Shown: one piece after another, positions 8,641 through 17,549 of the stretch
Layout: the number at the start of each line of letters is the position of its first letter
How positions within the stretch are numbered: the first letter of the stretch is position 1
From: an uncultured Candidatus Melainabacteria bacterium
GTDB taxonomy: Bacteria; Cyanobacteriota; Vampirovibrionia; Gastranaerophilales; Gastranaerophilaceae
Length of the DNA: 57,756 nucleotides
Reading direction: 5' to 3'
Assembly (NCBI GenBank): GCA_934754505.1
Contig: CAKVIE010000013.1
Location: 1 to 57,756, forward strand
Made by a program: the position numbers and the translations under genes
Notes under the pieces: model-generated
Database searches by the model: none
What the model saw: only the letters and a program-made list of their open reading frames with translations
What the model was told of the DNA's origin: nothing

Positions 8641-8670
8641 TTGACTTCGGCAAAATAAAAGTGATATAGT
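8641..8670 (+). promoter_or_regulatory. Sigma-70-type promoter for a leaderless permease mRNA
   Basis: TTGACT (8641-8646), an 18-nt spacer and TATAGT (8665-8670). The expected transcript start coincides with the ATG at 8677. No Shine-Dalgarno sequence is present, so the message would be leaderless. Confidence 0.65.
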
Positions 8671-8676
8671 CGTTTT

Positions 8677-9516
8677 ATGAGTGAAAATTTTAAGCGAAAA
8701 ACGTTGAAAACATTATTTTATGCTGTGTTATTTTTCGGAGCATTGTCAATGATTTTGCCGTTTTTATTTATGCTGACCTTGTCTATATCGCCTGAAAATC
8801 AAATTTTTTCATTTCCGCCCAAATTTATCCCGACAAGTGTAACTTTTGAAAATTACAAAAGTATTTTCACGACAATTCCGCTAAAACAATACTTCCTAAA
8901 CAGTTTTATCATCTCGGCGGTGACAACTTTCGGGCAGGTGATAATTTCGGCTATGGCAGGATATGCTTTTGCAAGATTGAATTTTAGGTTTAAAGAACCG
9001 CTCTTTATAATAATTTTGATAACAATGATGATTCCGCCTCAAGTCAACATTATTCCGCTTTTCTTTGTTATGAGAGAATTAAATTGGACTGATACTTATC
9101 AGGCAATGATTTTACCCGGAATGTTCGGCGGCTTTGGCGTTTTTATGATGCGTCAATATTTTAAAATGTTGCCAAAAGACCTTGAAGATGCCGCTAAAAT
9201 CGACGGCTGCGGAGCTTTCGGAACATTTTTCAAAACGGCACTACCGCTTGCGGCACCTGCAATAGCCTCGCTTGGAATTTTTATGTTTATAACAACGTGG
9301 AATGCCTTTATGTGGCCGTTAATCGTGACCGTTTCGGAATCTATGCGGACTCTGCCCGTCGGACTTGCGTATTTGAAATCGGGATACAGAGAAGTTTTGA
9401 TGTGGGGAGAATTGTGTGCATATTGCGTAATCTGCTGTGCTCCTGTAATCGGACTGTTTTTGGTCGGAAGAAAATATTTTATTAACGACATTATGAGCGG
9501 CGGCGTGAAAGAATAA
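8677..9516 (+). CDS. Carbohydrate ABC transporter permease (MalG/UgpE type)
   Basis: A 279-residue inner-membrane permease with six hydrophobic segments. The cytoplasmic EAA loop (DAAKIDGCGAFGTFFKTALP) contacts the ATPase. It belongs to the second-subunit class of sugar ABC importers (MalG/UgpE/LacG-like). The usual partners (first permease, solute-binding protein, ATPase) are not encoded beside it, so it either pairs with subunits elsewhere or is an orphan. The substrate cannot be told from sequence. A good promoter places the transcript start on the ATG itself. Confidence 0.88.
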   Translation: MSENFKRKTLKTLFYAVLFFGALSMILPFLFMLTLSISPENQIFSFPPKFIPTSVTFENYKSIFTTIPLKQYFLNSFIISAVTTFGQVIISAMAGYAFARLNFRFKEPLFIIILITMMIPPQVNIIPLFFVMRELNWTDTYQAMILPGMFGGFGVFMMRQYFKMLPKDLEDAAKIDGCGAFGTFFKTALPLAAPAIASLGIFMFITTWNAFMWPLIVTVSESMRTLPVGLAYLKSGYREVLMWGELCAYCVICCAPVIGLFLVGRKYFINDIMSGGVKE

Positions 9517-9525
9517 AATTTAAAA

Positions 9526-9710
9526 CACGTCATTGCGAGCGGATTTGCGTAGTAAAATAGCTGTTCAGTTTATCTAATCTGATTTATTCATAAGTTTTGG
9601 GCTTTAATTTTGCAGTATTCTGAATGGATTGCCACGGAAAACTACGTTTTCCTCGCAATGACATTCAAAAAGAAGTTGTCAACATGAGGCAAAGCCTCTC
9701 GCAATAACAC
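9526..9710. repeat. MITE-like palindromic intergenic element
   Basis: The terminal inverted repeat CGTCATTGCGAG (9528-9539) pairs with CTCGCAATGACA (9652-9663), 11 of 12 matching. A second end-like copy (CTCGCAATAACA, 9698-9709) and a small hairpin GAGGCAAAGCCTC (9686-9698) follow. There is no ORF. The internal stretch near 9562-9590 (GTTCAGTTTATCTAATCTG) resembles sequence near 57605 at the window end. This is a non-autonomous dispersed element of the widespread 'GTCATTGCGAG' type. Confidence 0.7.
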
Positions 9711-9745
9711 ATATTTGTTGAGTTAAGAAAAACAGATTTTAACCT

Positions 9746-10201
9746 TTATTTTTCCAAGTCTAAAAGAGTTTTCTTTACATCAAGACCGTATGCATATCCT
9801 GTCAACGAACCGTTTTTCCCGATAACTCTGTGGCAAGGAATAATTATCGGCACGGGATTTTTATTATTCGCCGAACCGACAGCCCTTTGTGCCTTCGGAT
9901 TGCCTGTTTTTTCAGCTATTTCACCGTAACTTGCCGTTTTTCCGTATGGAATTTTTTTAAGTTCTTCCCAAACTTTTTTCTGAAAAACAGTTCCTTTCGG
10001 ATTTGTCGGAATATCAAATGTTTTCCGTTTCCCGTCTAAATATTCTTCTATTTCTGTAAAAGTTTTTTTAATCAATTCGGTTTCGCAAATTTTGCCTTTA
10101 ACAATATTTTTATCAAAAAATATTATTTCACAAACTGCCCCATCATCTTCGAAAACCGTTAAATCACCGATTTTAGTCGTTTTTGTAAATTGATTTATCA
10201 T
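9746..10201 (-). CDS. ogt: Methylated-DNA-[protein]-cysteine S-methyltransferase
   Basis: A 151-residue suicide repair enzyme that moves the alkyl group from O6-alkylguanine to its own cysteine. The active-site PCHR is present (C123 in IIPCHRVIG), as is the DNA-binding helix region (GKTASYGEIAEKTGNPKAQRAVG) before it. An Ada-type N-terminal regulatory domain is absent, so this is the Ogt form. The ATG at 10201 (MINQF) is chosen; an in-frame ATG at 10225 is the alternative. The gene begins inside the 3' end of the queuosine transporter gene, so the two are co-transcribed. Confidence 0.93.
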   Translation of the reverse strand: MINQFTKTTKIGDLTVFEDDGAVCEIIFFDKNIVKGKICETELIKKTFTEIEEYLDGKRKTFDIPTNPKGTVFQKKVWEELKKIPYGKTASYGEIAEKTGNPKAQRAVGSANNKNPVPIIIPCHRVIGKNGSLTGYAYGLDVKKTLLDLEK

Positions 10202-10871
10202 TATTGAAATCCATATATTTTGCAATGTATAAAAATGGTGTATCGCAAAGTGCTATAAGAATTTTCAAAAGATAAGTCGTCAAACATAATTCGAGGACAA
10301 CCGACAAATTAAACACTCCGAAAAATGCCATAAACGTAAAAAGTACCGTATCGACAAGTTGGCTTGTCATTGTTGCACCATTGTTTCTGACCCAAAGGAA
10401 TTTATCAGAGGGCAGAAAATCACGTATTTTTTTATACAAAAATACATCTAACGTATTTGAAACAAGGTAAGCACAAAGGCTTGCAAGACAAATTCTCGGT
10501 GTCAAAGAAAAAAGCGTTTTCATAGCATCATGGGCAAAATCGTTGCTGCTCGGAATATAAAGCAGGTCGATTTGTGTAAAAAGTGTAAAAATCAAAAGAG
10601 CAAAAAAGCCTAAAAATACACCTTTTTGAGCCTGTTCTCTGCCATATTTTTCATTCAAAATATCTGTTGCAAGGAAAATACTTCCATACGTTACGTTTCC
10701 GAGTGTCAAAGGAAGTCCGAAAATATCAACGCATTTGATAACTTCAATATTTGCAATAACCGTGGCAAGAGCAATCCACGCAAATATTCCCGTTTTATTA
10801 AACAATTTATAGGAAATTATTACTCCCGTAAAATTTAATATTATCGCTATTACAAATAAAATTTCGTTCAT
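10173..10871 (-). CDS. Queuosine precursor transporter (YhhQ/QPTR family)
   Basis: A 232-residue integral membrane protein with about six to seven hydrophobic helices. Family features are the segments FGLPLTLGNVTYGSIFLATD and LNEKYGREQAQKGV, and a C-terminal NNGATMTSQLVDTVLFT motif. YhhQ imports preQ0/preQ1 for queuosine in tRNA. No queuosine biosynthesis gene is in this window, which fits a salvage role. The ATG at 10871 is preferred to an in-frame TTG at 10877. A TATCAT box ends only 6 nt before that ATG, another possible leaderless start. Its 3' end overlaps ogt. Confidence 0.9.
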   Translation of the reverse strand: MNEILFVIAIILNFTGVIISYKLFNKTGIFAWIALATVIANIEVIKCVDIFGLPLTLGNVTYGSIFLATDILNEKYGREQAQKGVFLGFFALLIFTLFTQIDLLYIPSSNDFAHDAMKTLFSLTPRICLASLCAYLVSNTLDVFLYKKIRDFLPSDKFLWVRNNGATMTSQLVDTVLFTFMAFFGVFNLSVVLELCLTTYLLKILIALCDTPFLYIAKYMDFNNDKSIYKND

Positions 10872-10956
10872 AAGCAAATGATATCATTAAAAAATTTTTT
10901 TGACACGGGTATAAAAATTTTTTCATAAAATCTACATGAAAATTTTCACAAAAAAG

Positions 10957-10985
10957 TTGTATGCAAAGAAAAGATGTAATATAAT
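10957..10985 (+). promoter_or_regulatory. Promoter of a leaderless radical SAM mRNA
   Basis: TTGTAT (10957-10962), a 17-nt spacer and TATAAT (10980-10985), followed by the ATG at 10993, which is the expected transcript start. It decides the start of the downstream gene: a frame-compatible ATG at 10936 lies upstream of the promoter. Confidence 0.7.
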
Positions 10986-10992
10986 TTTCGAT

Positions 10993-12033
10993 ATGGATAA
11001 TTCGGAAATTTTGGCAAAAGCAAAAGAAATTTTAGGACGAGATTTAACCTGTATCGTTCCTTTTGAACATTTGGATTTTTCTTGTGACGGAAGTGTTTTT
11101 CCCTGTTGTCCCGCATTGATTGATAAATATTCATTTGGTGATATTTTCAAAGACAAATCGGTTGATAAAATATGGAATGGCGAAAAGGCTCAAGAATTTC
11201 GCCGCTCAATTTTAGACGGAAGTTTTCAATATTGCCGTTTAGACAGTTGTTTGAACTTATCAAATATTAAATATGACGACAGGTACAACAAGGATTTGAG
11301 CAATAAATCATTGATTTCCGATTTACCGAAAGAAATATATTTTCACATCGATTCGGCATGCAACGTAAGATGTATTACCTGCCGTGACGAAAAAGTTTTT
11401 ATGACGGAATTTGCAAACCAATATGAAAAAATTCTCGATAGTGTTATGGTGCCTTTTGCAAAAAACGCAAGAACCGTATATTTCAACGGTGCAGGAGAAA
11501 TCTTTGCAAGCAAATTGTGCAAAAATCTTATCCAAAAATTAACAGAGGCATATCCCGATTTAAAATTTAATTTGATTACAAACGGAATTTTAGCAACAAA
11601 AGAAAATATTGAACTGTACGGCCTGAAAAATAAAATTTTATCAATAGAAGTTTCAATGCACGCAGTAACAAAAGAAACTTACGACAAAATTGTCCGAGGC
11701 GGTGATTTCGATGCGGTTATGAAAAATCTCAAAATGCTTTCCGAAATGAAGAAAAACGGCGAAATTAAATATCTTTGGCTTAATTACGTTGTAACATCTT
11801 ATAATTATAAAGAAATGATAAATTTTCAGAAATTAGCAGATGAGCTTGGAGCCTATACAAGATTTTGGGAATATCGCAAATGGGGAACCGCCGAGCTTGA
11901 TAACCGTTATGATGAAGTTGCAATTTTCGAGCCGACTCACCCCGATTATGATAAATATCTCGAAGTTGTCAAAGATAAAATTTTTGACGAGGAAAACTGC
12001 TGTATAAACTACAAATTGCGTCCGTTTAATTAA
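10993..12033 (+). CDS. Radical SAM protein with N-terminal SPASM-like domain (tandem copy 1)
   Basis: A 346-residue radical SAM enzyme of unusual order. Residues 20-86 form a SPASM/auxiliary-cluster-like region (C20, C31, C38, C39, C81, C86, with the typical GDIF...IWNGEKAQEFRRS spacing). The SAM-cluster motif CNVRCITC follows (C123, C127, C130) with the radical SAM barrel. In most SPASM enzymes the auxiliary domain is C-terminal. The start at 10993 aligns with the start of the paralogue behind it and with a promoter. That paralogue begins 12 nt after this stop. No short precursor-peptide ORF is evident alongside. The substrate is unknown; peptide maturation and cell-surface sugar modification are both possible. 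Confidence 0.82.
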   Translation: MDNSEILAKAKEILGRDLTCIVPFEHLDFSCDGSVFPCCPALIDKYSFGDIFKDKSVDKIWNGEKAQEFRRSILDGSFQYCRLDSCLNLSNIKYDDRYNKDLSNKSLISDLPKEIYFHIDSACNVRCITCRDEKVFMTEFANQYEKILDSVMVPFAKNARTVYFNGAGEIFASKLCKNLIQKLTEAYPDLKFNLITNGILATKENIELYGLKNKILSIEVSMHAVTKETYDKIVRGGDFDAVMKNLKMLSEMKKNGEIKYLWLNYVVTSYNYKEMINFQKLADELGAYTRFWEYRKWGTAELDNRYDEVAIFEPTHPDYDKYLEVVKDKIFDEENCCINYKLRPFN

Positions 12034-12045
12034 CAGGATTCTCAA

Positions 12046-13077
12046 ATGAGCAACCAAGAACTTTTAGAAAAAGCTAAAGAAAAATTAGGAAAACCTTTGA
12101 AATGTGCTATGCCTTTCGAGAGTTTTTATGTATATTCTTCAGGAGAAGTTTACAACTGCTGTCCAGCCTTTATGAAAGAGCAATTGGGCAATATTTTTGA
12201 ACAAAATTTTGATGAACTATGGAATGGCGAAAAAGCTCGCAAAATAAGACAATCCATACTTGACGGCAACTTTGAATATTGTTCTTTGGATAATTGCGTT
12301 TTTAATTTAGACAAAGATGAAAAATTTTTATTTGACTATTCTCTTTATCAAAGTGATATTGCACCTTTGCCCAAACATTTTGAGTTAAATATTGACAAAA
12401 CTTGTAATGCCCGATGCATTATGTGCAGAGATAAAAAAGAATATTGCCTTGAAGATGTAAAAAAATTCGAAAATATCATTGATTCTAAAATTATTCCAAT
12501 CCTTAAAAATGCCGAAACAGTTTATTTAAACGGTGCAGGCGAGGTTTTTGCAAGCAAATTGTGCAAAAATTTAATAAAAAAAATCACACAAACTTACCCT
12601 AAAATCAGATTTGAATTAATAACTAACGGTATTTTAGCAACAGAAGAAAATATTAAAGAATTAGGTTTAAAAGGGCGCTTAAAATCGGTTGAAGTTTCAA
12701 TACACGCTGTAACAAAAGAAACTTACGATAAAATTGTCCGAGGCGGTGATTTCAATGCCGTTATGAAAAATTTGAAAAACATTGCAAAAATGAAAAGCGA
12801 AGATGAAATCGAATACGTTCAAGCAACTTTCGTCGTATCTTCAATTAATTACAAGGAAATGATTGATTTTCAAAAAATGGCGAATGACTTGGGCATAGCT
12901 GCATCATTTTGGGAATATCGAAAATACGGAACTGCCGAAATGGATAATAATTATGAGGAAATAGCAGTCTTTGAACCATATCACCCCGAACATGCAGAAT
13001 TTTTGAAAATAGTTCAGAACGATATTTTCAAAAGTCGGAATTGTGATATGGGAAATAAAATTCGTCCGATAGATTAA
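12046..13077 (+). CDS. Radical SAM protein with N-terminal SPASM-like domain (tandem copy 2)
   Basis: A 343-residue paralogue of the preceding gene, sharing the same layout. The N-terminal auxiliary region carries C20, C38, C39, C79 and C84 (the cysteine equivalent to C31 of copy 1 is Ser). The SAM cluster motif is CNARCIMC (C120, C124, C127). The two proteins share long stretches, for example AVTKETYDKIVRGGDF. AGGA precedes the ATG, and the 12-nt gap to copy 1 implies one transcript. The missing cysteine suggests that one cluster is coordinated differently, so the two may divide labour. Convergent trmFO follows 4 bp downstream. Confidence 0.82.
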   Translation: MSNQELLEKAKEKLGKPLKCAMPFESFYVYSSGEVYNCCPAFMKEQLGNIFEQNFDELWNGEKARKIRQSILDGNFEYCSLDNCVFNLDKDEKFLFDYSLYQSDIAPLPKHFELNIDKTCNARCIMCRDKKEYCLEDVKKFENIIDSKIIPILKNAETVYLNGAGEVFASKLCKNLIKKITQTYPKIRFELITNGILATEENIKELGLKGRLKSVEVSIHAVTKETYDKIVRGGDFNAVMKNLKNIAKMKSEDEIEYVQATFVVSSINYKEMIDFQKMANDLGIAASFWEYRKYGTAEMDNNYEEIAVFEPYHPEHAEFLKIVQNDIFKSRNCDMGNKIRPID

Positions 13078-13081
13078 ATTT

Positions 13082-14389
13082 TTAATTTTCGGAAATGAAT
13101 TTTTGCAGCGTTTCTAATGAGCGGTTTGACATAAATTCTGTTTTGATTTTTTTGTTTTTGAGAATTTTACGGTCAATGCCCGTTTTATCAATAATTCCCC
13201 AATTTGAATTAATCGGCTGAAAATGTTCCTGTTCCTCAAAACTGATATAATGAGTCAAAGCTCCTAACATGGTTGTTTCGGGAAGTTCAAGTAATTTTTC
13301 ACCTTTTGCAAATCTGACTGCATTAAGCCCCGCAAGAAGTCCCGTCGCAACGGCTTCCGTATAACCCTCCGTTCCCGTTAATTGACCTGCGAAGAAAATA
13401 TTCGGGTGTTTTCTCATATTCATTGTCGGATTGAGAATTTTGGGCGAATTAATAAATGTGTTTGCATGCATAACACCGTATCTGACGATATTTGCATTCT
13501 CAAGCCCCGGAATGGATTGGAGCAATTCTTTTTGTGCTCCCCATTTCAAATTAGTCTGAAAACCGACCAAATTGTATAAATCGCCTGCTTTGTCGTCTTG
13601 TCGGAGCTGAACAACGGCATAATTTTCTACTCCTGTTCTGTCATCGACAAGTCCGACGGGCTTCATAGGACCAAATCTCAAGGTGTCAACCCCTCTTGAT
13701 GCCAAAACTTCTATCGGCAGGCAGGATTCAAAGAATTTTTTTTCAAAATTTTTCAATTCTGTTTTAGGAGCATTTATCAAAATGTCGTAAAATTTTTCAT
13801 ACTGCTCTTTGTTCATCGGACAGTTGATATAATCGTCAGTACCCTTGCCGTATCTGTTTTTGAAGAAAGCAATATCAAAATTTACGGTTGATTTTTCAAC
13901 AATCGGAGCTATTGCATCGAAAAATTTGAGTTGATTTTCACCGGTAAAATCAAGAATTTTTTGAGCAAGTTCGGGTGCCGTTAAAGGTCCTGTCGCAATT
14001 ACCGTTACACCGTCTTGCGGAATTTCGGTGATTTTTTTACGGATAAAATTGATATTCGGGTGATTTTCGAGCATATTTTGAATAGTTTGAGAAAAGCCCT
14101 CTCTGTCAACTGCAAGTGCAGCACCTGCCGGAACTTTACAGTCAAAGGCTGTTTTCATCAAATAGGAGTTCATAATTTTTAATTCTTCTTTTAAAAGACC
14201 GCTTGCAACGGTTTTATCATAAGAACCCAAACTGTTTGAACATACAAGCTCTGCGGCTTTTTCCGTCTTGTGAGCACCCGTAGATGTTTCGGGACGCATT
14301 TCGTATAAATTAACTTTCATACCTGCATTTGCTGCCTGTAATGCGGCTTCCGAGCCTGCAAGTCCTGCTCCTAAAATCGTTATTTCCAT
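13082..14389 (-). CDS. trmFO: Methylenetetrahydrofolate-tRNA-(uracil-5-)-methyltransferase
   Basis: A 435-residue FAD/folate-dependent enzyme that makes m5U54 in the tRNA T-loop. The N-terminal FAD-binding GAGLAGSEAALQAA (7-20) and the family motif YEMRPETSTGAHKT are present. FAGQLTGTEGYTEA, near residue 325, is the second nucleotide-binding signature. Length is typical. TrmFO replaces SAM-dependent TrmA in Firmicutes, cyanobacteria and related lineages, consistent with the inferred placement. The gene faces the radical SAM pair (4-bp gap) and diverges from the CpaE-like gene. Confidence 0.95.
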   Translation of the reverse strand: MEITILGAGLAGSEAALQAANAGMKVNLYEMRPETSTGAHKTEKAAELVCSNSLGSYDKTVASGLLKEELKIMNSYLMKTAFDCKVPAGAALAVDREGFSQTIQNMLENHPNINFIRKKITEIPQDGVTVIATGPLTAPELAQKILDFTGENQLKFFDAIAPIVEKSTVNFDIAFFKNRYGKGTDDYINCPMNKEQYEKFYDILINAPKTELKNFEKKFFESCLPIEVLASRGVDTLRFGPMKPVGLVDDRTGVENYAVVQLRQDDKAGDLYNLVGFQTNLKWGAQKELLQSIPGLENANIVRYGVMHANTFINSPKILNPTMNMRKHPNIFFAGQLTGTEGYTEAVATGLLAGLNAVRFAKGEKLLELPETTMLGALTHYISFEEQEHFQPINSNWGIIDKTGIDRKILKNKKIKTEFMSNRSLETLQKFISEN

Positions 14390-14459
14390 TTTTTGCCTTT
14401 TTAATGTGTATTTTTTTATCTATCTTAACAAAAAATATTTAATATAGTAAAATGTATTT

Positions 14460-15593
14460 ATGAACAAATCAGTTAAAATATTTATTACCGAAAAAGACCC
14501 CATGACCTCTGCAATTATTGAGGATTACCTCAAAAGTGTCAATAATGAATTTACACTTGTAAAAGGTGATGAGATTTCCGATGTTGAGGCTCAAATCGAT
14601 GATAAAGCTCTGAACATCTTCGTTTCGGACATTTCTGAAAATCCTGAAGAATTTGTTCAAATTATCGACGATTTGGAAGAAAAACATCATACTTGTAAAT
14701 TTATATTAACTTCCTACGGTTTGAAAACTGATTTAATCGTGAAATTTTTGAGAAAAAGTAAAAAAGATTTCTTTACAAAACCCATTGTTAAAACGAAATT
14801 TGTCGATACGGTAAACGAAATTATTGAAAAATTAACATCAGCTCAAGATTTCAGCGGGCATGGAAAAGTTATCTCAGTATTTTCAAATAAAGGCGGTTTG
14901 GGCAAAACCACACTCGCCGTAAATTTAGCTGCGGAGTTGGCTGATTCCAATCGTTTTGACAAAGTAGCACTTGTTGATATGAACATGTTTTTGGGTGATA
15001 TAACGACGTTTTTGGACATTTGTCCGCCTTATGACATCAAATTTATTGCAGAAAAAGCAGCACAATCGGAGGATATAGAAGATTTACCCGCTCAATACAG
15101 ACATAAAAACCTGTTTGTAATTGCGGATTCACCGTTTAGAGATTTCACCAACACAATTCCGGCTAATGCTGTTATAACTTTGTTTAATGCGTTAAGAAAG
15201 CATTTTAAATATATTATTGTTGATTGTTCGTCGGCAATTACGGGCAAAATAAAGAATATTTTTGATATTTCGGATTTGATATTATTAATTTCGGAAGCTA
15301 ATTTACCGACAATTAAAAATTGCAAACGGTGTCTGGATTTCTTTGAACGTATCAATGTTGCGAAAAAAACAAAATTGATTTTGAACAGATTTGCCTACGA
15401 TGATGAAGTTCAAGTTGAAGATATTGAAAAATTTTTGCATAAAAAAGTTTTCATGAAAATTCCGAATGACTGGCAGACTGTGATACAATCAATAAATAAA
15501 GGAAGAACAATCGGAGAAATCGCTCACGATTCAAGTATCCAAAATTCATATATAGCTTTTGCAGAGGCGGTTATCAAGTTATTATGTCGTTAA
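14460..15593 (+). CDS. CpaE-like protein: receiver-like domain plus MinD/ParA ATPase
   Basis: A 377-residue protein. Residues 1-125 resemble a CheY-type receiver domain. A MinD/ParA-family P-loop ATPase follows, with the deviant Walker A motif KGGLGKTT (144-151) and the following LVDMNMFLGDITTFLD element. CpaE proteins position Tad-type pilus machinery at the pole. The next gene overlaps by 10 nt and is a CpaF-like protein, which supports a pilus or secretion role. There is no ribosome-binding site; a TATAGT box (14443-14448) predicts a leader of about 5 nt. No other Tad genes are in the window. Confidence 0.85.
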   Translation: MNKSVKIFITEKDPMTSAIIEDYLKSVNNEFTLVKGDEISDVEAQIDDKALNIFVSDISENPEEFVQIIDDLEEKHHTCKFILTSYGLKTDLIVKFLRKSKKDFFTKPIVKTKFVDTVNEIIEKLTSAQDFSGHGKVISVFSNKGGLGKTTLAVNLAAELADSNRFDKVALVDMNMFLGDITTFLDICPPYDIKFIAEKAAQSEDIEDLPAQYRHKNLFVIADSPFRDFTNTIPANAVITLFNALRKHFKYIIVDCSSAITGKIKNIFDISDLILLISEANLPTIKNCKRCLDFFERINVAKKTKLILNRFAYDDEVQVEDIEKFLHKKVFMKIPNDWQTVIQSINKGRTIGEIAHDSSIQNSYIAFAEAVIKLLCR

Positions 15594-17512
15594 AAAGCAG
15601 ATTACAAAAAAACAGAGAAGCAAAATCTTTCGGGTCGGGAAGTTCAGGCTGTCCCGATTTCGACTTGATTTTATATCTGAAAAAACACCCCGAAATTACT
15701 TCTTTGACTGCTTATTCCCACGATAATATTTTTGCCGAAAAAAATGGTGTTTCGAGAAAAATCATCAAATCTTTTGCATCAAAAGAAAAATATTTTGAAC
15801 AAATAAAAAAACTTTCCGCATTAAGCAATTCAAATTCTTCGGAAAAAAATCTTCATTTCACGGTTAATTTACCGCAGGGTTATTTTGCGGAAGTCTTTTT
15901 ACCGCCGCTTGTTCAGCCCGAACCAATCGTGATTGTTTCAAATTCCTCGATTGTTAAAAACAACGATTTTGACAAAATTATCAGCGATGAAATGCTTGAA
16001 TATTTAAAAAAATGCGTTGATAAAAAAATAAATATTTTTGTTGTTGCACCCTCAAACATCGATAAATCAAGTGTTTTGAATGTTTTATCACAAACAGCCG
16101 ACAAAAATAAATCAATTCTTTTATGTGACGACAAGCAAACTTTAGTTTCGCAAAACCCTTGCAATATAAAATTTACAAAGGCTTTAATAAAAAATGAAAT
16201 AAAAATTTCGGCGGATAATATTTTCTGCTCCGAGGCAGATACAGATGATTTGCTCAAAATTTTCAAAATGATTTTATCGGGTCAAAACGGTTTTGTCGTT
16301 TCGCTTTCAGCTAACACAAATTCCGATTTGCTTATGACAATGAGAAATCTTATTTTGCTCTCGAATATGAATTTATTTGAAGAAAATGCTGATTTTATGG
16401 TAACTTCCGCTATGCAGGTTGTTGTTTTGCTTGAAAGTACAAAAAATGGCGGCTATCGAGTTTCAAAAATTTCCGAAATGTCACAAAATGAGGACGACGA
16501 GTCGGAATTGAGCGATATTTTTGTTTGGGATAATGTCGAAAGCCACATCTCAACGGGCATTCAATCAAGATTTTTGACGGATAAATTTGTCCTTTCAAAA
16601 ACTTTATTTTCGGAATCGAAAAAACACGGATATACCCAAGCTCAAGAGGTTTTTGAAAACATCAAAGATATTTCTCAAAACGAAATAGCAAATGATTTTT
16701 CAACCTACTCGGAAGTTGAAGAAACGCCTATGGAGATTGTTGAACAAGCTCCTCAAAAATCAAAACTCGAAAAATTAAAAGAAAAAATTAAAAAGAACAA
16801 AGCACAATTTGCCGATTTGACAGAAAAAGTTGAAAAAACAGAAAAAAACGGCTCTGCAGATATTGCCCAAAACATTGAAAACACAGAAAAAACGGTAATC
16901 GAACAAGCAAAAATTAATGATACACTTTTACAAAAAAATGAAATCACGGAAAAAACAGATTTACCGCAAAAAGAAACGGCAATAAAAAATATTTTAGCCG
17001 ACTCAGCCGAAGAAACCGAAAATAATGCAGAACTTCAAACAACAACGGATTTACCGAAAAGAGATGTTCCGCAGAATGATTTTCAAAAAGAATTAGATTT
17101 GCTGACAAATTCTGCGAATAAAGAGGAAATTGAATCAATTTTCGGAAAAGATGCTTTAGCCGATACGAAATCCGAAAAAACTTCTTTAACCGAGGCGGTT
17201 GCAGAATCGAAAAACGACAAAATTTATAACATTTTACAAGCTGAAGAAGATAAAATCGAGATTTCCGAAAAACCTATAAAAAATATTTTAGCTGATGAAG
17301 ATGATGAAATCAGTGTTTCAGAAAGTCTTGAAACCGAAGAAAATGCAGAATCAGCAACAGACGTTAGCCAAGAAGTTCGAGATAAAGCATTTTTCGAGGG
17401 TAAAAGTGCCGAAATCGTTGAAGAACCCGAACTTTTTGATGAAATAAGCGGCATTGATGTTGATGAATACAGCGATGAGGACGAAATAATTGAATTACCC
17501 GACGATATTTAA
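15584..17512 (+). CDS. Degenerate CpaF/TadA-like pseudo-ATPase with acidic tail
   Basis: A 642-residue protein. Residues about 85-310 align in outline with CpaF/TadA secretion ATPases, but the catalytic motifs are broken. Walker A reads APSNIDKSS (155-163; K161 kept, glycines lost). The GEVRG box is reduced to SEADTD (E217 kept). The LHAN motif is LSAN (S242 replaces His). Residues about 370-642 are a Glu/Lys/Ala-rich, probably disordered tail. It overlaps the CpaE-like gene by 10 nt. It may be a non-hydrolysing scaffold partner of CpaE rather than a motor. The assignment to the CpaF fold is inference from spacing and residual motifs. Confidence 0.7.
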   Translation: MSLKSRLQKNREAKSFGSGSSGCPDFDLILYLKKHPEITSLTAYSHDNIFAEKNGVSRKIIKSFASKEKYFEQIKKLSALSNSNSSEKNLHFTVNLPQGYFAEVFLPPLVQPEPIVIVSNSSIVKNNDFDKIISDEMLEYLKKCVDKKINIFVVAPSNIDKSSVLNVLSQTADKNKSILLCDDKQTLVSQNPCNIKFTKALIKNEIKISADNIFCSEADTDDLLKIFKMILSGQNGFVVSLSANTNSDLLMTMRNLILLSNMNLFEENADFMVTSAMQVVVLLESTKNGGYRVSKISEMSQNEDDESELSDIFVWDNVESHISTGIQSRFLTDKFVLSKTLFSESKKHGYTQAQEVFENIKDISQNEIANDFSTYSEVEETPMEIVEQAPQKSKLEKLKEKIKKNKAQFADLTEKVEKTEKNGSADIAQNIENTEKTVIEQAKINDTLLQKNEITEKTDLPQKETAIKNILADSAEETENNAELQTTTDLPKRDVPQNDFQKELDLLTNSANKEEIESIFGKDALADTKSEKTSLTEAVAESKNDKIYNILQAEEDKIEISEKPIKNILADEDDEISVSESLETEENAESATDVSQEVRDKAFFEGKSAEIVEEPELFDEISGIDVDEYSDEDEIIELPDDI

Positions 17513-17549
17513 ACCATCGGGTAATAAAATAAGGCTTTTAAAAGTTTAA

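Noticed and set aside
10936..10992. Upstream start of the first SPASM-like radical SAM gene
   Set aside because: It lies upstream of a near-consensus promoter whose start is the ATG at 10993, and the paralogue has no such extension.
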